The notes under the pieces were generated by a model. That model saw only the letters and a list, made by a program, of their open reading frames with translations. It was not told where the DNA came from and ran no database searches. 64,000 bases of DNA from Streptomyces sp. HUAS YS2 (GTDB taxonomy: Bacteria > Actinomycetota > Actinomycetes > Streptomycetales > Streptomycetaceae): assembly GCF_033343995.1 (NCBI RefSeq), contig NZ_CP137573.1, positions 682,001 through 746,000 on the forward strand, in the 5' to 3' direction. This document shows, in pieces, positions 17,085-24,524 of the stretch. The position numbers were made by a program, and so were the translations under genes. Position 1 is the stretch's first letter; the number at the start of each line of letters is the position of its first letter.

Positions 17085-17915
17085 GTGCCCGACGACGCGC
17101 TGACCGACTTCGTCCGCGAACGGTTCACCCACGAGGGGCGCACCCATGTGGTGCTGCGTTCCGGTACCGGCCCCGCCGTGATCGTCATGGCCGAGATCCC
17201 CGGCATCACTCCGAAGGTCGCGCAGTTCGCACGACGGGTCCGTGACATCGGCTGCACCGTCGTACTACCGGACCTGTTCGGCATCGCCGGACGCGACCCG
17301 GACCCGAAGGAGCACGGCTGGGCGGGTGCCGCGACGACGGGCATGCGCGCGATGTTCCAGGTCTGCGTGAGACGTGAGTTCACCACACTGGCCGCAGGCC
17401 GTACCTCACCGGTCGTCACCTGGCTGCGCGCCCTCGCCGTTCGCGAGCACGAGCGCTGCGGCGGACCGGGGGTCGGCGCCCTCGGCATGTGCTTCACGGG
17501 CGGCTACGCCCTGGCCATGGCCACCGACGACCGACTTCTCGCGCCCGTGCTGTGCCAGCCCTCCCTCCCGCTCGCCGTCACCGCCCGCAACCGGCGCTCG
17601 ATCGACATCTCCCCGAACGACCTGCGAACGGTCCAGGAGCGCTGCGCCACCGGCCTGACCGTCCTCGGCCTGCGCTTCCGCAGCGACCGACTCGTCCCCG
17701 ACGAGCGGTTCGCTCTCCTGCGCGACAAGCTCGGGGACTCCTTCGTCGCGGTCGAACTCGACGACAGCGCGGCGAACCCGGACGGCCTGCTGCCCCCGCA
17801 CTCCGTCCTCACCGAGCACCTCGTCGACGAACCCGGCGAACCCACCCGCCAGGCCCTGGACCAGGTGCTCGAGCACTTCCGTCAACGCCTCCTCGCTCCC
17901 ACCGAAGCGCCCTGA
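17085..17915 (+). CDS. Dienelactone hydrolase family protein
   Basis: 276 aa from GTG 17085 with GAGGAGGAG at 17074-17082. It is an alpha/beta-hydrolase of the DLH type: VIVMAEIPGITP near residue 30-40, the cysteine nucleophile in GMCFTGGYAL (DLH uses Cys where most hydrolases have Ser), and a conserved CQPSLPL block. Classical members open dienelactones in chlorocatechol or aromatic degradation. It diverges from the TetR operon and shares its operator region, so it may act on the same compound as the SDR-hydrolase fusion. The true substrate is unknown. Confidence 0.85.
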   Translation: MPDDALTDFVRERFTHEGRTHVVLRSGTGPAVIVMAEIPGITPKVAQFARRVRDIGCTVVLPDLFGIAGRDPDPKEHGWAGAATTGMRAMFQVCVRREFTTLAAGRTSPVVTWLRALAVREHERCGGPGVGALGMCFTGGYALAMATDDRLLAPVLCQPSLPLAVTARNRRSIDISPNDLRTVQERCATGLTVLGLRFRSDRLVPDERFALLRDKLGDSFVAVELDDSAANPDGLLPPHSVLTEHLVDEPGEPTRQALDQVLEHFRQRLLAPTEAP

Positions 17916-18055
17916 GAAGCCGTCTACCCGACCGGCCGCGGAGCGTACGGGCCGAGCCCCGGAACCGTTTCGGTAGCGTGATCACCGCTGCATGGAGTGC
18001 CCATGTGTCCGGCTGGTCCGCGCGAGGGCTTCCGGCGGAGAGTGAAGAGGCTGCG

Positions 18056-18430
18056 ATGAGTGAACCGACGAAGCCCGAGGTGCGGGTTCCGGAAGGGGAC
18101 GCGCCCACCGAGCTGACCATCCGGGACCTGGTCGTCGGGGACGGGGCCGAGGCGAAGCCCGGCATGGTCGTCCGGGTTCACTATGTCGGCGTCACCTTCG
18201 AGTCCGGTAAGGAGTTCGACACCTCCTGGGACCGGGGCCAGCCGTTCAAGTTCGCCCTGGGCGGTGGCAGGGTCATCAAGGGCTGGGACCGGGGAGTGAG
18301 GGGGATGAAGGTCGGCGGTCGGCGCGAGATCATCGTTCCCCCGCGTCTCGGTTACGGCAAGCAGTCGCCCTCGCCGTTGATCCCGGCGGGCTCGACCCTG
18401 GTCTTCGTGGTGGACCTGCTCTCGGTCTGA
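18056..18430 (+). CDS. FKBP-type peptidyl-prolyl cis-trans isomerase
   Basis: 124 aa from ATG 18056, with GAAGAGG at 18044-18050. The single FKBP domain is complete: VRVHYVGVTFESGKEFDTSW, GGGRVIKGWDRGVRGMKVGGRREIIVPP-type core in positions about 70-100, GYGKQSPS, and IPAGSTLVFVVDLLSV at the end. It speeds proline isomerisation during folding, and is cytosolic because no signal is present. This short form is common in Streptomyces. The 140 nt upstream carry no gene that I can support. Confidence 0.92.
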   Translation: MSEPTKPEVRVPEGDAPTELTIRDLVVGDGAEAKPGMVVRVHYVGVTFESGKEFDTSWDRGQPFKFALGGGRVIKGWDRGVRGMKVGGRREIIVPPRLGYGKQSPSPLIPAGSTLVFVVDLLSV

Positions 18431-18445
18431 GACAGGCCCACCTGG

Positions 18446-19117
18446 TCATGCGGCCCCGCCGTCCGTGAGGGCCGGGCGGCGGGCGTAGGTGAAGAGGTGG
18501 TCCTCGGGGGCCGCGCGGTCGTCGTCCGGGGCGAAGACCGACACCACGTGGTGGAGGACATCGAGGCCGCAGTCCTCCCGCTGGATGCGCAGGTACTCCT
18601 CCGTCGAGAAGCTGGAGACCCTGACGGTGCGCTCCATCCAGACGATCTCGACGTCCTCCACGTCCGCGGGCACGGTCGCCGTCACCAGGAAGCCACCCGG
18701 CGCCAGCCAACCGGCCATGCGCTTCAGCGTGTCGGTCGCCTCCGCGCGACTCATGATCAGCAACGGGAAGAAGGCGCACACCGCGTCGAAGTGGCCCTCC
18801 GGCGCGTCGAACGCGCGCACGTCGCACTGTTCGAAGCGGGCCCCGGGCACCTGCGCGCTCGCGAGGGCGACCATCTCGCCGGACACGTCGATGCCGGTCA
18901 CTTCGTGACCGGCACGCACCAGGAGGTCGGCCACCGGACGCCCCGTACCGCTGCCGACGTCGAGGACCCTGGCCCCCGCGCCCAGCCGGGCGGTGAGCCA
19001 CTCGATCGCCTCGAGCTGGGCCGGCAGCCGGACGAAGGCGCGCTCGTAGTCGATCCCCAGGCCGTCGAAGAGCTCCGCCGCCGACATCGGCTGCCCCTTC
19101 GTACCGTCGTGGTCCAT
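18446..19117 (-). CDS. Class I SAM-dependent methyltransferase
   Basis: 223 aa from ATG 19117; an inner ATG at residue 11 (MSAAELFDGLGIDYERAF) is also plausible. Motif I is VLDVGSGTGRPVADLL, followed by VTGIDVSGEMVALA for ribose binding and CDVRAFDAPEGHFDAV. The N-terminal FDGLGIDYERAFV resembles Methyltransf_25-type small-molecule methyltransferases. It converges with the FKBP gene (15 nt gap). The nested inverted repeats upstream (19143-19175) suggest specific regulation. The substrate is not evident. Confidence 0.87.
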   Translation of the reverse strand: MDHDGTKGQPMSAAELFDGLGIDYERAFVRLPAQLEAIEWLTARLGAGARVLDVGSGTGRPVADLLVRAGHEVTGIDVSGEMVALASAQVPGARFEQCDVRAFDAPEGHFDAVCAFFPLLIMSRAEATDTLKRMAGWLAPGGFLVTATVPADVEDVEIVWMERTVRVSSFSTEEYLRIQREDCGLDVLHHVVSVFAPDDDRAAPEDHLFTYARRPALTDGGAA

Positions 19118-19142
19118 TCCGAATCCCTTCCGTCATGGGGTG

Positions 19143-19175
19143 CGTACGTACGTACGTGGGGTTCGTACCACGAAC
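19143..19175. promoter_or_regulatory. Nested inverted repeats upstream of methyltransferase gene
   Basis: Just 26-58 nt upstream of the methyltransferase start lies CGTACGTACGTACG (19143-19156), a perfect palindrome. It is followed by GTTCGT-ACC-ACGAAC (19161-19175), a perfect 6-bp inverted repeat with 3-bp spacer. A third overlapping pair, CGTGG/CCACG (19155-19159/19168-19172), links them. The density of dyads points to a protein-binding site or transcript hairpin. No regulator gene is adjacent. Confidence 0.45.
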
Positions 19176-19227
19176 TGACGCGGAGCGCGTGGCGATCGAG
19201 CCACAGGCCGAGCGGCCGCGGCCTCGT

Positions 19228-19770
19228 TCACCCCATCGACCAGGGCCGGTGAAGGTGCTGCCACACCGTCGGATCCGTGCGGGGCCCGCCGCGGGTGTCC
19301 GCGCCGTACTTGGCGATCTCGGCGTCGAGGTCGAGGGGGCGGGTGGGAGTGGTCATGGCCGACAGTTCCGCGACGACCGCACCGTCCGGGACCAGCCAGC
19401 ACACCTCGAAGTCCAGACCGTCGGGGTCACGCGCATACAGCGCCTTCGTGGAGGCGTGATCGCTCGCCCCGGTCAGCGCACCCGCCTCGGCGAGACGGGT
19501 CTGAATACGGCGCAGTTCGGCCAGGGTGTCCACCTCCCAGGCCAGGTGATACAGCCCCACCGTTCCGGCCCGGTGACCGCCGGGCGCCGCGTCCCTGGCC
19601 TGGAAGAGTCCCAGGTCGTGGTCGTTGGCGGAGTCCGCGGCCTGCAGGAACGCGGCGCCGGGGAACGCCTGGGGCAGCGCCCTGAAACCGAGGACGTCAC
19701 AGTAGAAGGCCGTACTGCGCTCGACATCGGACACGAACAGTACGGCGTGGTTCAACCGGTGGATCGGCAT
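19228..19770 (-). CDS. VOC-superfamily (glyoxalase/extradiol dioxygenase-like) protein
   Basis: 180 aa from ATG 19770. It has two beta-alpha-beta-beta-beta modules: HRLNHAVLFVSDVERSTAFYCDVLGF at the start and GLYHLAWEVDTLAELRR plus ALYARDPDGLDFEVCWLVPD in the second. Metal-ligand positions are His in NHAV, His in YHLAW and Glu in FEVCW, as in catechol 2,3-dioxygenase-like members. The C-terminal 40 residues (PTRPLDLDAEIAKYGADTRGG) are an extension seen in small actinobacterial VOC proteins. Aromatic ring cleavage or resistance binding are both possible. Confidence 0.83.
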   Translation of the reverse strand: MPIHRLNHAVLFVSDVERSTAFYCDVLGFRALPQAFPGAAFLQAADSANDHDLGLFQARDAAPGGHRAGTVGLYHLAWEVDTLAELRRIQTRLAEAGALTGASDHASTKALYARDPDGLDFEVCWLVPDGAVVAELSAMTTPTRPLDLDAEIAKYGADTRGGPRTDPTVWQHLHRPWSMG

Positions 19771-19896
19771 GGTCGGTCTCGGCTCCGTTCACGAATCGGC
19801 CTGCGGTCACGAGAAGTATGAAGAACCGCCCCGCACACCGACGTACCGGTGCACTCGCAGCCCCCTGCCGCACGCACCACTCGACGTTCGAGGGTC

Positions 19897-19930
19897 GGTC
19901 CGCCCCCGCGGCGAGTCGCGGGGGCGGACC
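19897..19930 (-). terminator. Strong hairpin terminator of rpmB-rpsN
   Basis: GGTCCGCCCCCGCG (19897-19910) and CGCGGGGGCGGACC (19917-19930) form a perfect 14-bp stem with a 6-nt loop. It starts 18 nt beyond the rpsN stop on the minus strand. There is no U-run, as is usual for actinobacterial terminators. Confidence 0.8.
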
Positions 19931-19948
19931 GGCTGCGGCGGGGCCGCC

Positions 19949-20254
19949 TCACCAGGAGGACTTGGTCACTCCCGGCAGGAATCCGGCGTGTGCCTGCTGC
20001 CGCATCCGGACGCGGGAGAGTCCGAAGGTGCGCAGGTAGCCGCGCGGACGGCCGTCCACGCTGTCGCGGTTGCGGACGCGTGTGGCGCTGGCGTCGCGCG
20101 GCTGCCGGCGCAACTCCGCGAGGGCGGCCTCCCGTTCGGCCGCGGTCGAGGACGGCCGGCGGACGATGCTCTTGAGCTCGGCCCGCCGGGCTGCGTACCG
20201 CTCGACGACCTGCTTCCGCTTCTCGTTCCGGGCGATCTTGCTCTTCTTCGCCAT
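19949..20254 (-). CDS. rpsN: 30S ribosomal protein S14, zinc-free paralogue
   Basis: 101 aa, starting [20 protein letters not shown] and ending [13 protein letters not shown], the standard S14 ends. It lacks the CxxC pairs of the zinc-binding type, so it is the C-minus form that replaces the zinc form when zinc is scarce. The ATG at 20254 overlaps the last base of the rpmB stop (TGATG), so it is coupled to rpmB. It is transcribed away from the Zur box at 20531-20545. Confidence 0.95.
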   Translation of the reverse strand: MAKKSKIARNEKRKQVVERYAARRAELKSIVRRPSSTAAEREAALAELRRQPRDASATRVRNRDSVDGRPRGYLRTFGLSRVRMRQQAHAGFLPGVTKSSW

Positions 20255-20490
20255 CAGACCTTCCCTCCCCGCGCGCGGATCCGGGCGACCGCGGCCTCGA
20301 CGCCGATCGCGTCCACCGTCTTGATCGCCTTGGCGCTCAGGGTCAGCCGGACGTACCGGCCCTCACCGGGCAGCCAGTAGCGCTTGCGCTGGATGTTCGG
20401 GTCGAAACGGCGCGGGGTGCGCCGGTGCGAGTGGGAGATGTTGTTGCCGAATCCCGGCTTGGCGCCGGTCAGTTGGCAGTGGGCGGACAT
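20254..20490 (-). CDS. rpmB: 50S ribosomal protein L28, zinc-free paralogue
   Basis: 78 aa from ATG 20490 with GAGGAGGAG upstream. [29 protein letters not shown] is the L28 start signature, and [15 protein letters not shown] is the core. The cysteine pairs of the zinc-binding L28 form are absent apart from one N-terminal Cys. It is the first gene of the minus-strand zinc-starvation transcript, 40 nt from the Zur box, and overlaps rpsN by one base. Confidence 0.95.
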   Translation of the reverse strand: MSAHCQLTGAKPGFGNNISHSHRRTPRRFDPNIQRKRYWLPGEGRYVRLTLSAKAIKTVDAIGVEAAVARIRARGGKV

Positions 20491-20530
20491 GGCTGCTGCT
20501 CCTCCTCGGGACGGACAGGCTTGTTGGAAA

Positions 20531-20545
20531 TGGAAATCATTGCCA
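20531..20545. promoter_or_regulatory. Zur box controlling both directions
   Basis: TGGAAATCATTGCCA is a 15-bp imperfect dyad that fits the Streptomyces Zur consensus (TGaaAATgATTttCA type). It lies between divergent rpmB and rpmG. With zinc present, Zur would block both promoters; zinc shortage would release the zinc-free ribosomal proteins and the COG0523 protein. The low-GC character stands out sharply from the surroundings. Confidence 0.85.
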
Positions 20546-20557
20546 TATACTAGCGCC
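20546..20557 (+). promoter_or_regulatory. Probable leaderless promoter of rpmG
   Basis: TATACT (20546-20551) is a near-consensus -10 element that directly abuts the Zur box. Only six bases (AGCGCC) separate it from the rpmG ATG at 20558. The expected transcription start therefore falls on or next to the A of ATG, and there is no ribosome binding site. Zur bound at 20531-20545 would cover the -35/-10 spacer. Confidence 0.65.
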
Positions 20558-20722
20558 ATGGCACGCAACGAGATCCGCCCGATCATCAAGCTCCGCTCCA
20601 CCGCGGGCACCGGATTCACCTACGTCACCCGCAAGAACCGCCGGAACGACCCCGACCGGCTGGTGCTGCGCAAGTACGACCCCGTCGCCGGCCGGCACGT
20701 CGACTTCCGCGAAGAGCGCTGA
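20558..20722 (+). CDS. rpmG: 50S ribosomal protein L33, zinc-free paralogue
   Basis: 54 aa from ATG 20558: [20 protein letters not shown] and [21 protein letters not shown] are the L33 signature. No cysteine is present, so this is the C-minus form used under zinc limitation. The start is likely leaderless. In the same direction follow an L31-like remnant, a COG0523 protein and rpsR, which matches the order of the zinc-starvation ribosomal cluster known in Streptomyces except for the damaged L31 gene. Confidence 0.95.
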   Translation: MARNEIRPIIKLRSTAGTGFTYVTRKNRRNDPDRLVLRKYDPVAGRHVDFREER

Positions 20723-20762
20723 CCCGCACCCCCCTTTGTCCCGACCACTGAAAGGGCCTGCC

Positions 20763-20822
20763 ATGGAGCCCGGAATCCACCCTCGACGCTTCGAGCGACG
20801 TCGCCACGGAGCCCATCGATGA
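20763..20822 (+). pseudogene. Internally deleted rpmE2 (L31) remnant, 19 codons
   Basis: An ATG with GAAAGGG at 20751-20757 opens MEPGIHPRRFERRRHGAHR and stops at 20820-20822, overlapping the next ATG (ATGA). MxPGIHP is the invariant start of ribosomal protein L31 (MKPGIHPEYxPVVFRD), and RRFERRRxG resembles its basic C-terminus (RVxRFExRYG). Full-length L31 type B has about 85 residues, so roughly 60 internal codons seem to be missing in frame. rpmE2 is expected at this spot in the Streptomyces cluster. The start, stop and coupling to the downstream gene survive. A short leader peptide that only resembles L31 is the alternative. Confidence 0.6.
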
Positions 20823-21970
20823 CGCACCATCAGCAGATGCCCGTCGTGATCGTCGCCGGGCTCCACACCGAGGCCCGCATGGAGGTCGTCGAACGCCTCC
20901 TGCGGGCCGTCCCGGGGAGCGTCGCACTCCACCACGACCTGTCCGGAGCGTCTCAGGGCACCGTGCTGCGTGTCGTCCGCGATGCCTCCGGTGCCGTCTC
21001 CCACGGCGAGACGCCGCTGGTCGACGACTGCGCCTGCTGTGCGCTGCGCGAGGACCTCGTACCCGAGCTGGAACGCATGGCGGACAGCGGCCTGACCCGT
21101 CTCGCCGTGGTCGAACTCTGGGACTCGGTCGAACCGAAGGCCATGGCGGAGGTCGTCGCCGCTCACGGCGGGGACCGCCTGGTCGTGACCGGCGTGATCA
21201 CCGCGGTGGACCCCTCACTCGTCCTGCCGTACCTCGCCAACGGCGACGACCTCGCCGAAGCCGGCCTCGCCGCGGCCCCCACCGACCGGCGGACCGTCGG
21301 AGACACCTGGGCCCGCCAACTCGAGTACGCGCCCGTCCTCGCCGTCGTCGACGGTGGCGAGGCGGACGGTGAGGGCCACGCCCTCCTCGCCCAACTGCAC
21401 CCCACCGCCCGACGGGTGCCGGCCGCGTCCCCCGAACTCGCGCGGGCCGCGTTCGCGGGCTTCGACGTCGAGGCCGCCGCGGCCGCACAGCATCCCGCGT
21501 GCGCTCTCCTGCCGCAGGAGGCGGACGAGGCCGGCGTCACCACGCTCGTCTGGCACCGCCGGCGGCCGTTCCATCCCGGACGTCTCTACGAGGCGCTGGA
21601 GGACCTGTGCTGCGCGGCCGCTCGCAGCCGAGGGCGCTTCTGGCTCGCCGACCGCCCCGACACGCTGCTCGCGTGGGACGCGGCCGGCGGGGCCCTGTGC
21701 GTGGAGAGCGCCGGCCCCTGGCTGGCGTCACTGCCGGACGCGGCCTGGGACCTGGTCCCTCCCGTGCGGCGTGCCGCAGCCGCCCTCGACTGGCACCCCG
21801 ACCACGGCGACTGCTGCCAGCACCTCGTCTTCACCTCGCCCGGCCTCGACCGGGACGGGCTGGAACGGCTCCTCGACTCCTGCCTCCTGACGGACGCGGA
21901 GTACGAGTCGGGACGCGACGGGTGGAGCCACCTGCCCGCGGCCTTCGACGCGCTCCTCGACCCCGCCTGA
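20819..21970 (+). CDS. COG0523 (CobW/ZigA-like) protein with degenerate P-loop
   Basis: 383 aa from ATG 20819, overlapping the L31 remnant stop. The CxCC zinc motif of COG0523 is intact (DDCACCALREDLVPELERM, near residue 67-75). VVELWDSVEP stands where the Walker B / ETSG-LA-P block normally lies, and the C-terminal CobW_C region is present (RPFHPGRLYEAL, HGDCCQHLVF). The N-terminal GTP loop, normally GFLGAGKTT, reads VAGLHTEARMEVV and has no GK[ST]. GTP binding is therefore doubtful although metal binding seems kept. Its place in the Zur cluster suggests zinc delivery or handling in starvation. Confidence 0.83.
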   Translation: MTHHQQMPVVIVAGLHTEARMEVVERLLRAVPGSVALHHDLSGASQGTVLRVVRDASGAVSHGETPLVDDCACCALREDLVPELERMADSGLTRLAVVELWDSVEPKAMAEVVAAHGGDRLVVTGVITAVDPSLVLPYLANGDDLAEAGLAAAPTDRRTVGDTWARQLEYAPVLAVVDGGEADGEGHALLAQLHPTARRVPAASPELARAAFAGFDVEAAAAAQHPACALLPQEADEAGVTTLVWHRRRPFHPGRLYEALEDLCCAAARSRGRFWLADRPDTLLAWDAAGGALCVESAGPWLASLPDAAWDLVPPVRRAAAALDWHPDHGDCCQHLVFTSPGLDRDGLERLLDSCLLTDAEYESGRDGWSHLPAAFDALLDPA

Positions 21971-22045
21971 AATCCACTCCGCCCGGCCTGGCGCCCGGGC
22001 CAGCCGCGCACAACCGACACCCCGTACCCACAAGGAGACACCACC

Positions 22046-22282
22046 ATGGCCCGACACCCCGACCCCCGCAAGCCGGTCAAGTCCCGGCCCAACCCACTCG
22101 ACGCGGCCGGGATCACGTACATCGACTACAAGGACACCGACCTGCTGCGAAGGTTCGTCTCCGACCGCGGAAAGATCCGCAGCCGCCGCGTCACCCGAGT
22201 GACGGCCCAGCAGCAGCGGGCCCTCGCCACCGCCGTCAAGAACGCCCGCGAGATGGCCCTGCTCCCCTACGCCGACCGCTGA
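22046..22282 (+). CDS. rpsR: 30S ribosomal protein S18 paralogue
   Basis: 78 aa from ATG 22046 with AAGGAGA at 22031-22037. Core S18 features are [22 protein letters not shown], the [17 protein letters not shown] block and AREMALLPY. It is the last gene of the plus-strand Zur-controlled run, 75 nt after the COG0523 gene, and is the alternative S18 (rpsR2) of Streptomyces. S18 itself often lacks zinc, but its paralogue travels with the C-minus set. Confidence 0.94.
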   Translation: MARHPDPRKPVKSRPNPLDAAGITYIDYKDTDLLRRFVSDRGKIRSRRVTRVTAQQQRALATAVKNAREMALLPYADR

Positions 22283-22301
22283 CCACGCGGCGCCCGAGGT
22301 G

Positions 22302-22328
22302 GCCGAGCCGGGCCGGGGCGGGCTCGGC
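22302..22328 (+). terminator. Hairpin after rpsR
   Basis: GCCGAGCC (22302-22309) pairs perfectly with GGCTCGGC (22321-22328) across an 11-nt GC-rich loop, 19 nt after the rpsR stop. It probably ends the zinc-starvation transcript. The rest of the gap up to 22538 holds no gene I can support. Confidence 0.5.
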
Positions 22329-22538
22329 GTTCCGCGAGATGTACGAGCTGCAGGCCCGCCAGTTCCTCAACTCGTCGGTACCGGCCCAATCCACCCGGCC
22401 CAAAACAACCCCCGAACGAGCCGACCGACGCCGGCCCCACGCGGCCGGCCTGATCGAGGCGGTCAGGGGGTGGGCGGCTGCACCCAGGCGTCCGGGCCGG
22501 GACGGCCGCCCCCGGCGCGTACCGCGAGCCGGGCGACG

Positions 22539-22868
22539 CTACTTCGGCGGAAGCGTGGCGGCGAAGGCCACCGACGCCGTCACCCAGTGGCGCAGGACGG
22601 AGTCCTCCGCGAGTTCGGGGCCCGAGACCGTCACCCAGCCGCGCATCGGTCGGCCGGTGAAGTCCATGGGTCGGGCCTCGGGCCGGGCGAGCGCGGCCTC
22701 GGTGCGGTCCGTGCCCACCCGGGCGATGAGTTCGTCGCCGACCACGCCCACGGTCATGTGGCCGGCCAGCAGGAAGGACAGCCCGCCGAACATCCGCTTC
22801 TCGGTGATGTCCGACCGCTCGGCGAGCTGCTCCCTGATCCGCTGGGCCAGGCCCTCGTCGTACGTCAT
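22539..22868 (-). CDS. TfoX/Sxy N-terminal domain protein
   Basis: 109 aa from ATG 22868. The whole protein is one TfoX_N domain: MTYDEGLAQRIREQL, RMFGGLSFLLAGHMTVGV and ELIARVGTDRTEAALARP, with the FxGRPMRGWVTV motif near the C-terminus. In Gammaproteobacteria the related Sxy/TfoX activates competence with CRP. Stand-alone actinobacterial versions have no known role. It diverges from the SulP transporter. Confidence 0.85.
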   Translation of the reverse strand: MTYDEGLAQRIREQLAERSDITEKRMFGGLSFLLAGHMTVGVVGDELIARVGTDRTEAALARPEARPMDFTGRPMRGWVTVSGPELAEDSVLRHWVTASVAFAATLPPK

Positions 22869-22994
22869 GCGTCCACCTTCCCCCAGGGGGCCGTGCTTCG
22901 CCGGGCGCGGCGCCGGTACCGTGGAGGGTCGTCCCCTCTCCTCGTACGCTCGCCTGCCCGCCGGCGGTGTGCCCGCCCGACAGGTTTCCCCGCC

Positions 22995-24497
22995 TTGCCC
23001 GACTCCGCTGTCCCCGTGCCCGCGCGGCTGCGCTCCTTCCGCTCGTCCTGGCTGTCACCGAAGGTGCTGCGTACCGAGGTGCTGGGCGGCCTGGTGGTGG
23101 CGCTGGCGCTGATCCCGGAGGCGATCTCGTTCTCGATCATCGCCGGGGTGGACCCGGCGATCGGCCTGTTCGCCTCCTTCACCATGGCCGTCACGATCGC
23201 CTTCGTCGGCGGCCGGCCGGCGATGATCTCCGCGGCGACCGGGGCGGTGGCCCTGGTGATCGCCCCGCTGAACCGGCAGCACGGCTTCGGCTATCTGGTG
23301 GCCGCGGTGATCCTGGCCGGGGTCCTGCAGATCGTCCTCGGCGCGCTGGGCGTGGGCAGGCTGATGCGGTTCATCCCGCGCTCGGTGATGGTCGGCTTCG
23401 TCAACTCGCTCTCCATCCTGGTGTTCATCGCGCAGGTGCCGCAGCTGTGGAACGTGCCCTGGGCCGTGTACCCGCTGTTCGCAGCCGGCCTGGCACTCAT
23501 GGTCCTGTTCCCGAGGATCACCACCGCGGTCCCGGCCCCGCTGGTCTCGATCGTGATCCTCACGGTGATCACCGTGGCCGCGGGCATCGCCGTGCCGACC
23601 GTCGGCGACAAGGGCGCGCTGCCGTCCTCACTGCCCGTCCCCGGCCTGCCCGACGTCCCCTTCACGCTCGACACCTTGGCCACCGTCGCCCCGTACGCCT
23701 TCGCCATGGCGCTCGTCGGGCTGATGGAGTCCCTGATGACGGCGCAGCTCGTCGACGAGATCACCGACACCCGCACGTCGAAGACCCGGGAGGCCGTCGG
23801 GCAGGGCATCGCGAACATCGTCACGGGCTTCTTCGGCGGCATGGGCGGCTGCGCCATGATCGGCCAGACCATGATCAACGTGAAGGTCTCCGGCTCCCGG
23901 ACCAGGCTGTCCACCTTCCTCGCAGGCGCGTTCCTGATGGTGCTGTGCATCGTCTTCGGGCCGGTCGTCTCCGACATCCCGATGGCCGCCCTGGTCGCCG
24001 TCATGGTCATGGTCTGCTTCGCGACCTTCGACTGGCACTCCGTCGCGCCCAGGACACTGAAGCGGATGCCCGCCGGCGAGATCACCGTCATGGTCGTCAC
24101 CGTGGTGTGCGTCGTCGTGACGCACAACCTCGCGGTCGGCGTGGTCACCGGTTCCGTCACCGCGATGGTCGTCTTCGCCAAGCGGGTCGCCCGGCTCGCG
24201 GACGTCACCGCGGTCACCGACCCCGACGGCAGCCGGGTCGTCTACGTCGTCACCGGGCAGTTGTTCTTCGCCTCCTCCAACGAGCTCGTCGGACGCTTCG
24301 ACTACGCCGGCGACCCCGACCGGATCGTCATCGACCTCTCCGCCGCCCACATCTGGGACGCCTCCTCGGTGGCGGTGCTCGACGCGATCGAGCACCGCTA
24401 CGCCCAGCGTGGCAAGACCGTCGAGATCACCGGCCTCAACGAGCACAGCGCCGGCCTGCACCGCTCCCTCAGCGGGGAACTCACCAAGGTGGGGTGA
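22995..24497 (+). CDS. SulP-family anion transporter with STAS domain
   Basis: About 500 aa. The start is uncertain: TTG 22995 or GTG 23016; neither has a strong ribosome site, and the longer open frame upstream is low-complexity and unlikely to be coding. LRTEVLGGLVVALALIPEAISFSIIAGVDP is the SulP N-terminal signature, followed by about ten to twelve helices. Residues about 400-495 form a cytoplasmic STAS domain (GQLFFASSNELVGRF, IVIDLSAAHIWDASSVAVLD). It imports sulfate, bicarbonate or another small anion. The gene stands alone. Confidence 0.9.
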   Translation: MPDSAVPVPARLRSFRSSWLSPKVLRTEVLGGLVVALALIPEAISFSIIAGVDPAIGLFASFTMAVTIAFVGGRPAMISAATGAVALVIAPLNRQHGFGYLVAAVILAGVLQIVLGALGVGRLMRFIPRSVMVGFVNSLSILVFIAQVPQLWNVPWAVYPLFAAGLALMVLFPRITTAVPAPLVSIVILTVITVAAGIAVPTVGDKGALPSSLPVPGLPDVPFTLDTLATVAPYAFAMALVGLMESLMTAQLVDEITDTRTSKTREAVGQGIANIVTGFFGGMGGCAMIGQTMINVKVSGSRTRLSTFLAGAFLMVLCIVFGPVVSDIPMAALVAVMVMVCFATFDWHSVAPRTLKRMPAGEITVMVVTVVCVVVTHNLAVGVVTGSVTAMVVFAKRVARLADVTAVTDPDGSRVVYVVTGQLFFASSNELVGRFDYAGDPDRIVIDLSAAHIWDASSVAVLDAIEHRYAQRGKTVEITGLNEHSAGLHRSLSGELTKVG

Positions 24498-24524
24498 CGG
24501 CGGCACCGAACCTTCGTCCTCAGG

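Noticed and set aside
22316..22440. Possible coding remnant after rpsR (plus frame with MYELQARQFLNSS)
   Set aside because: The peptide looks protein-like for about 20 residues but has no ribosome site, no homologue I recognise and degenerates quickly.
22299..22994. Long N-terminal extension of the SulP gene
   Set aside because: The extension overlaps the TfoX gene on the other strand and has no transporter-like sequence; SulP homology begins after about 23016.
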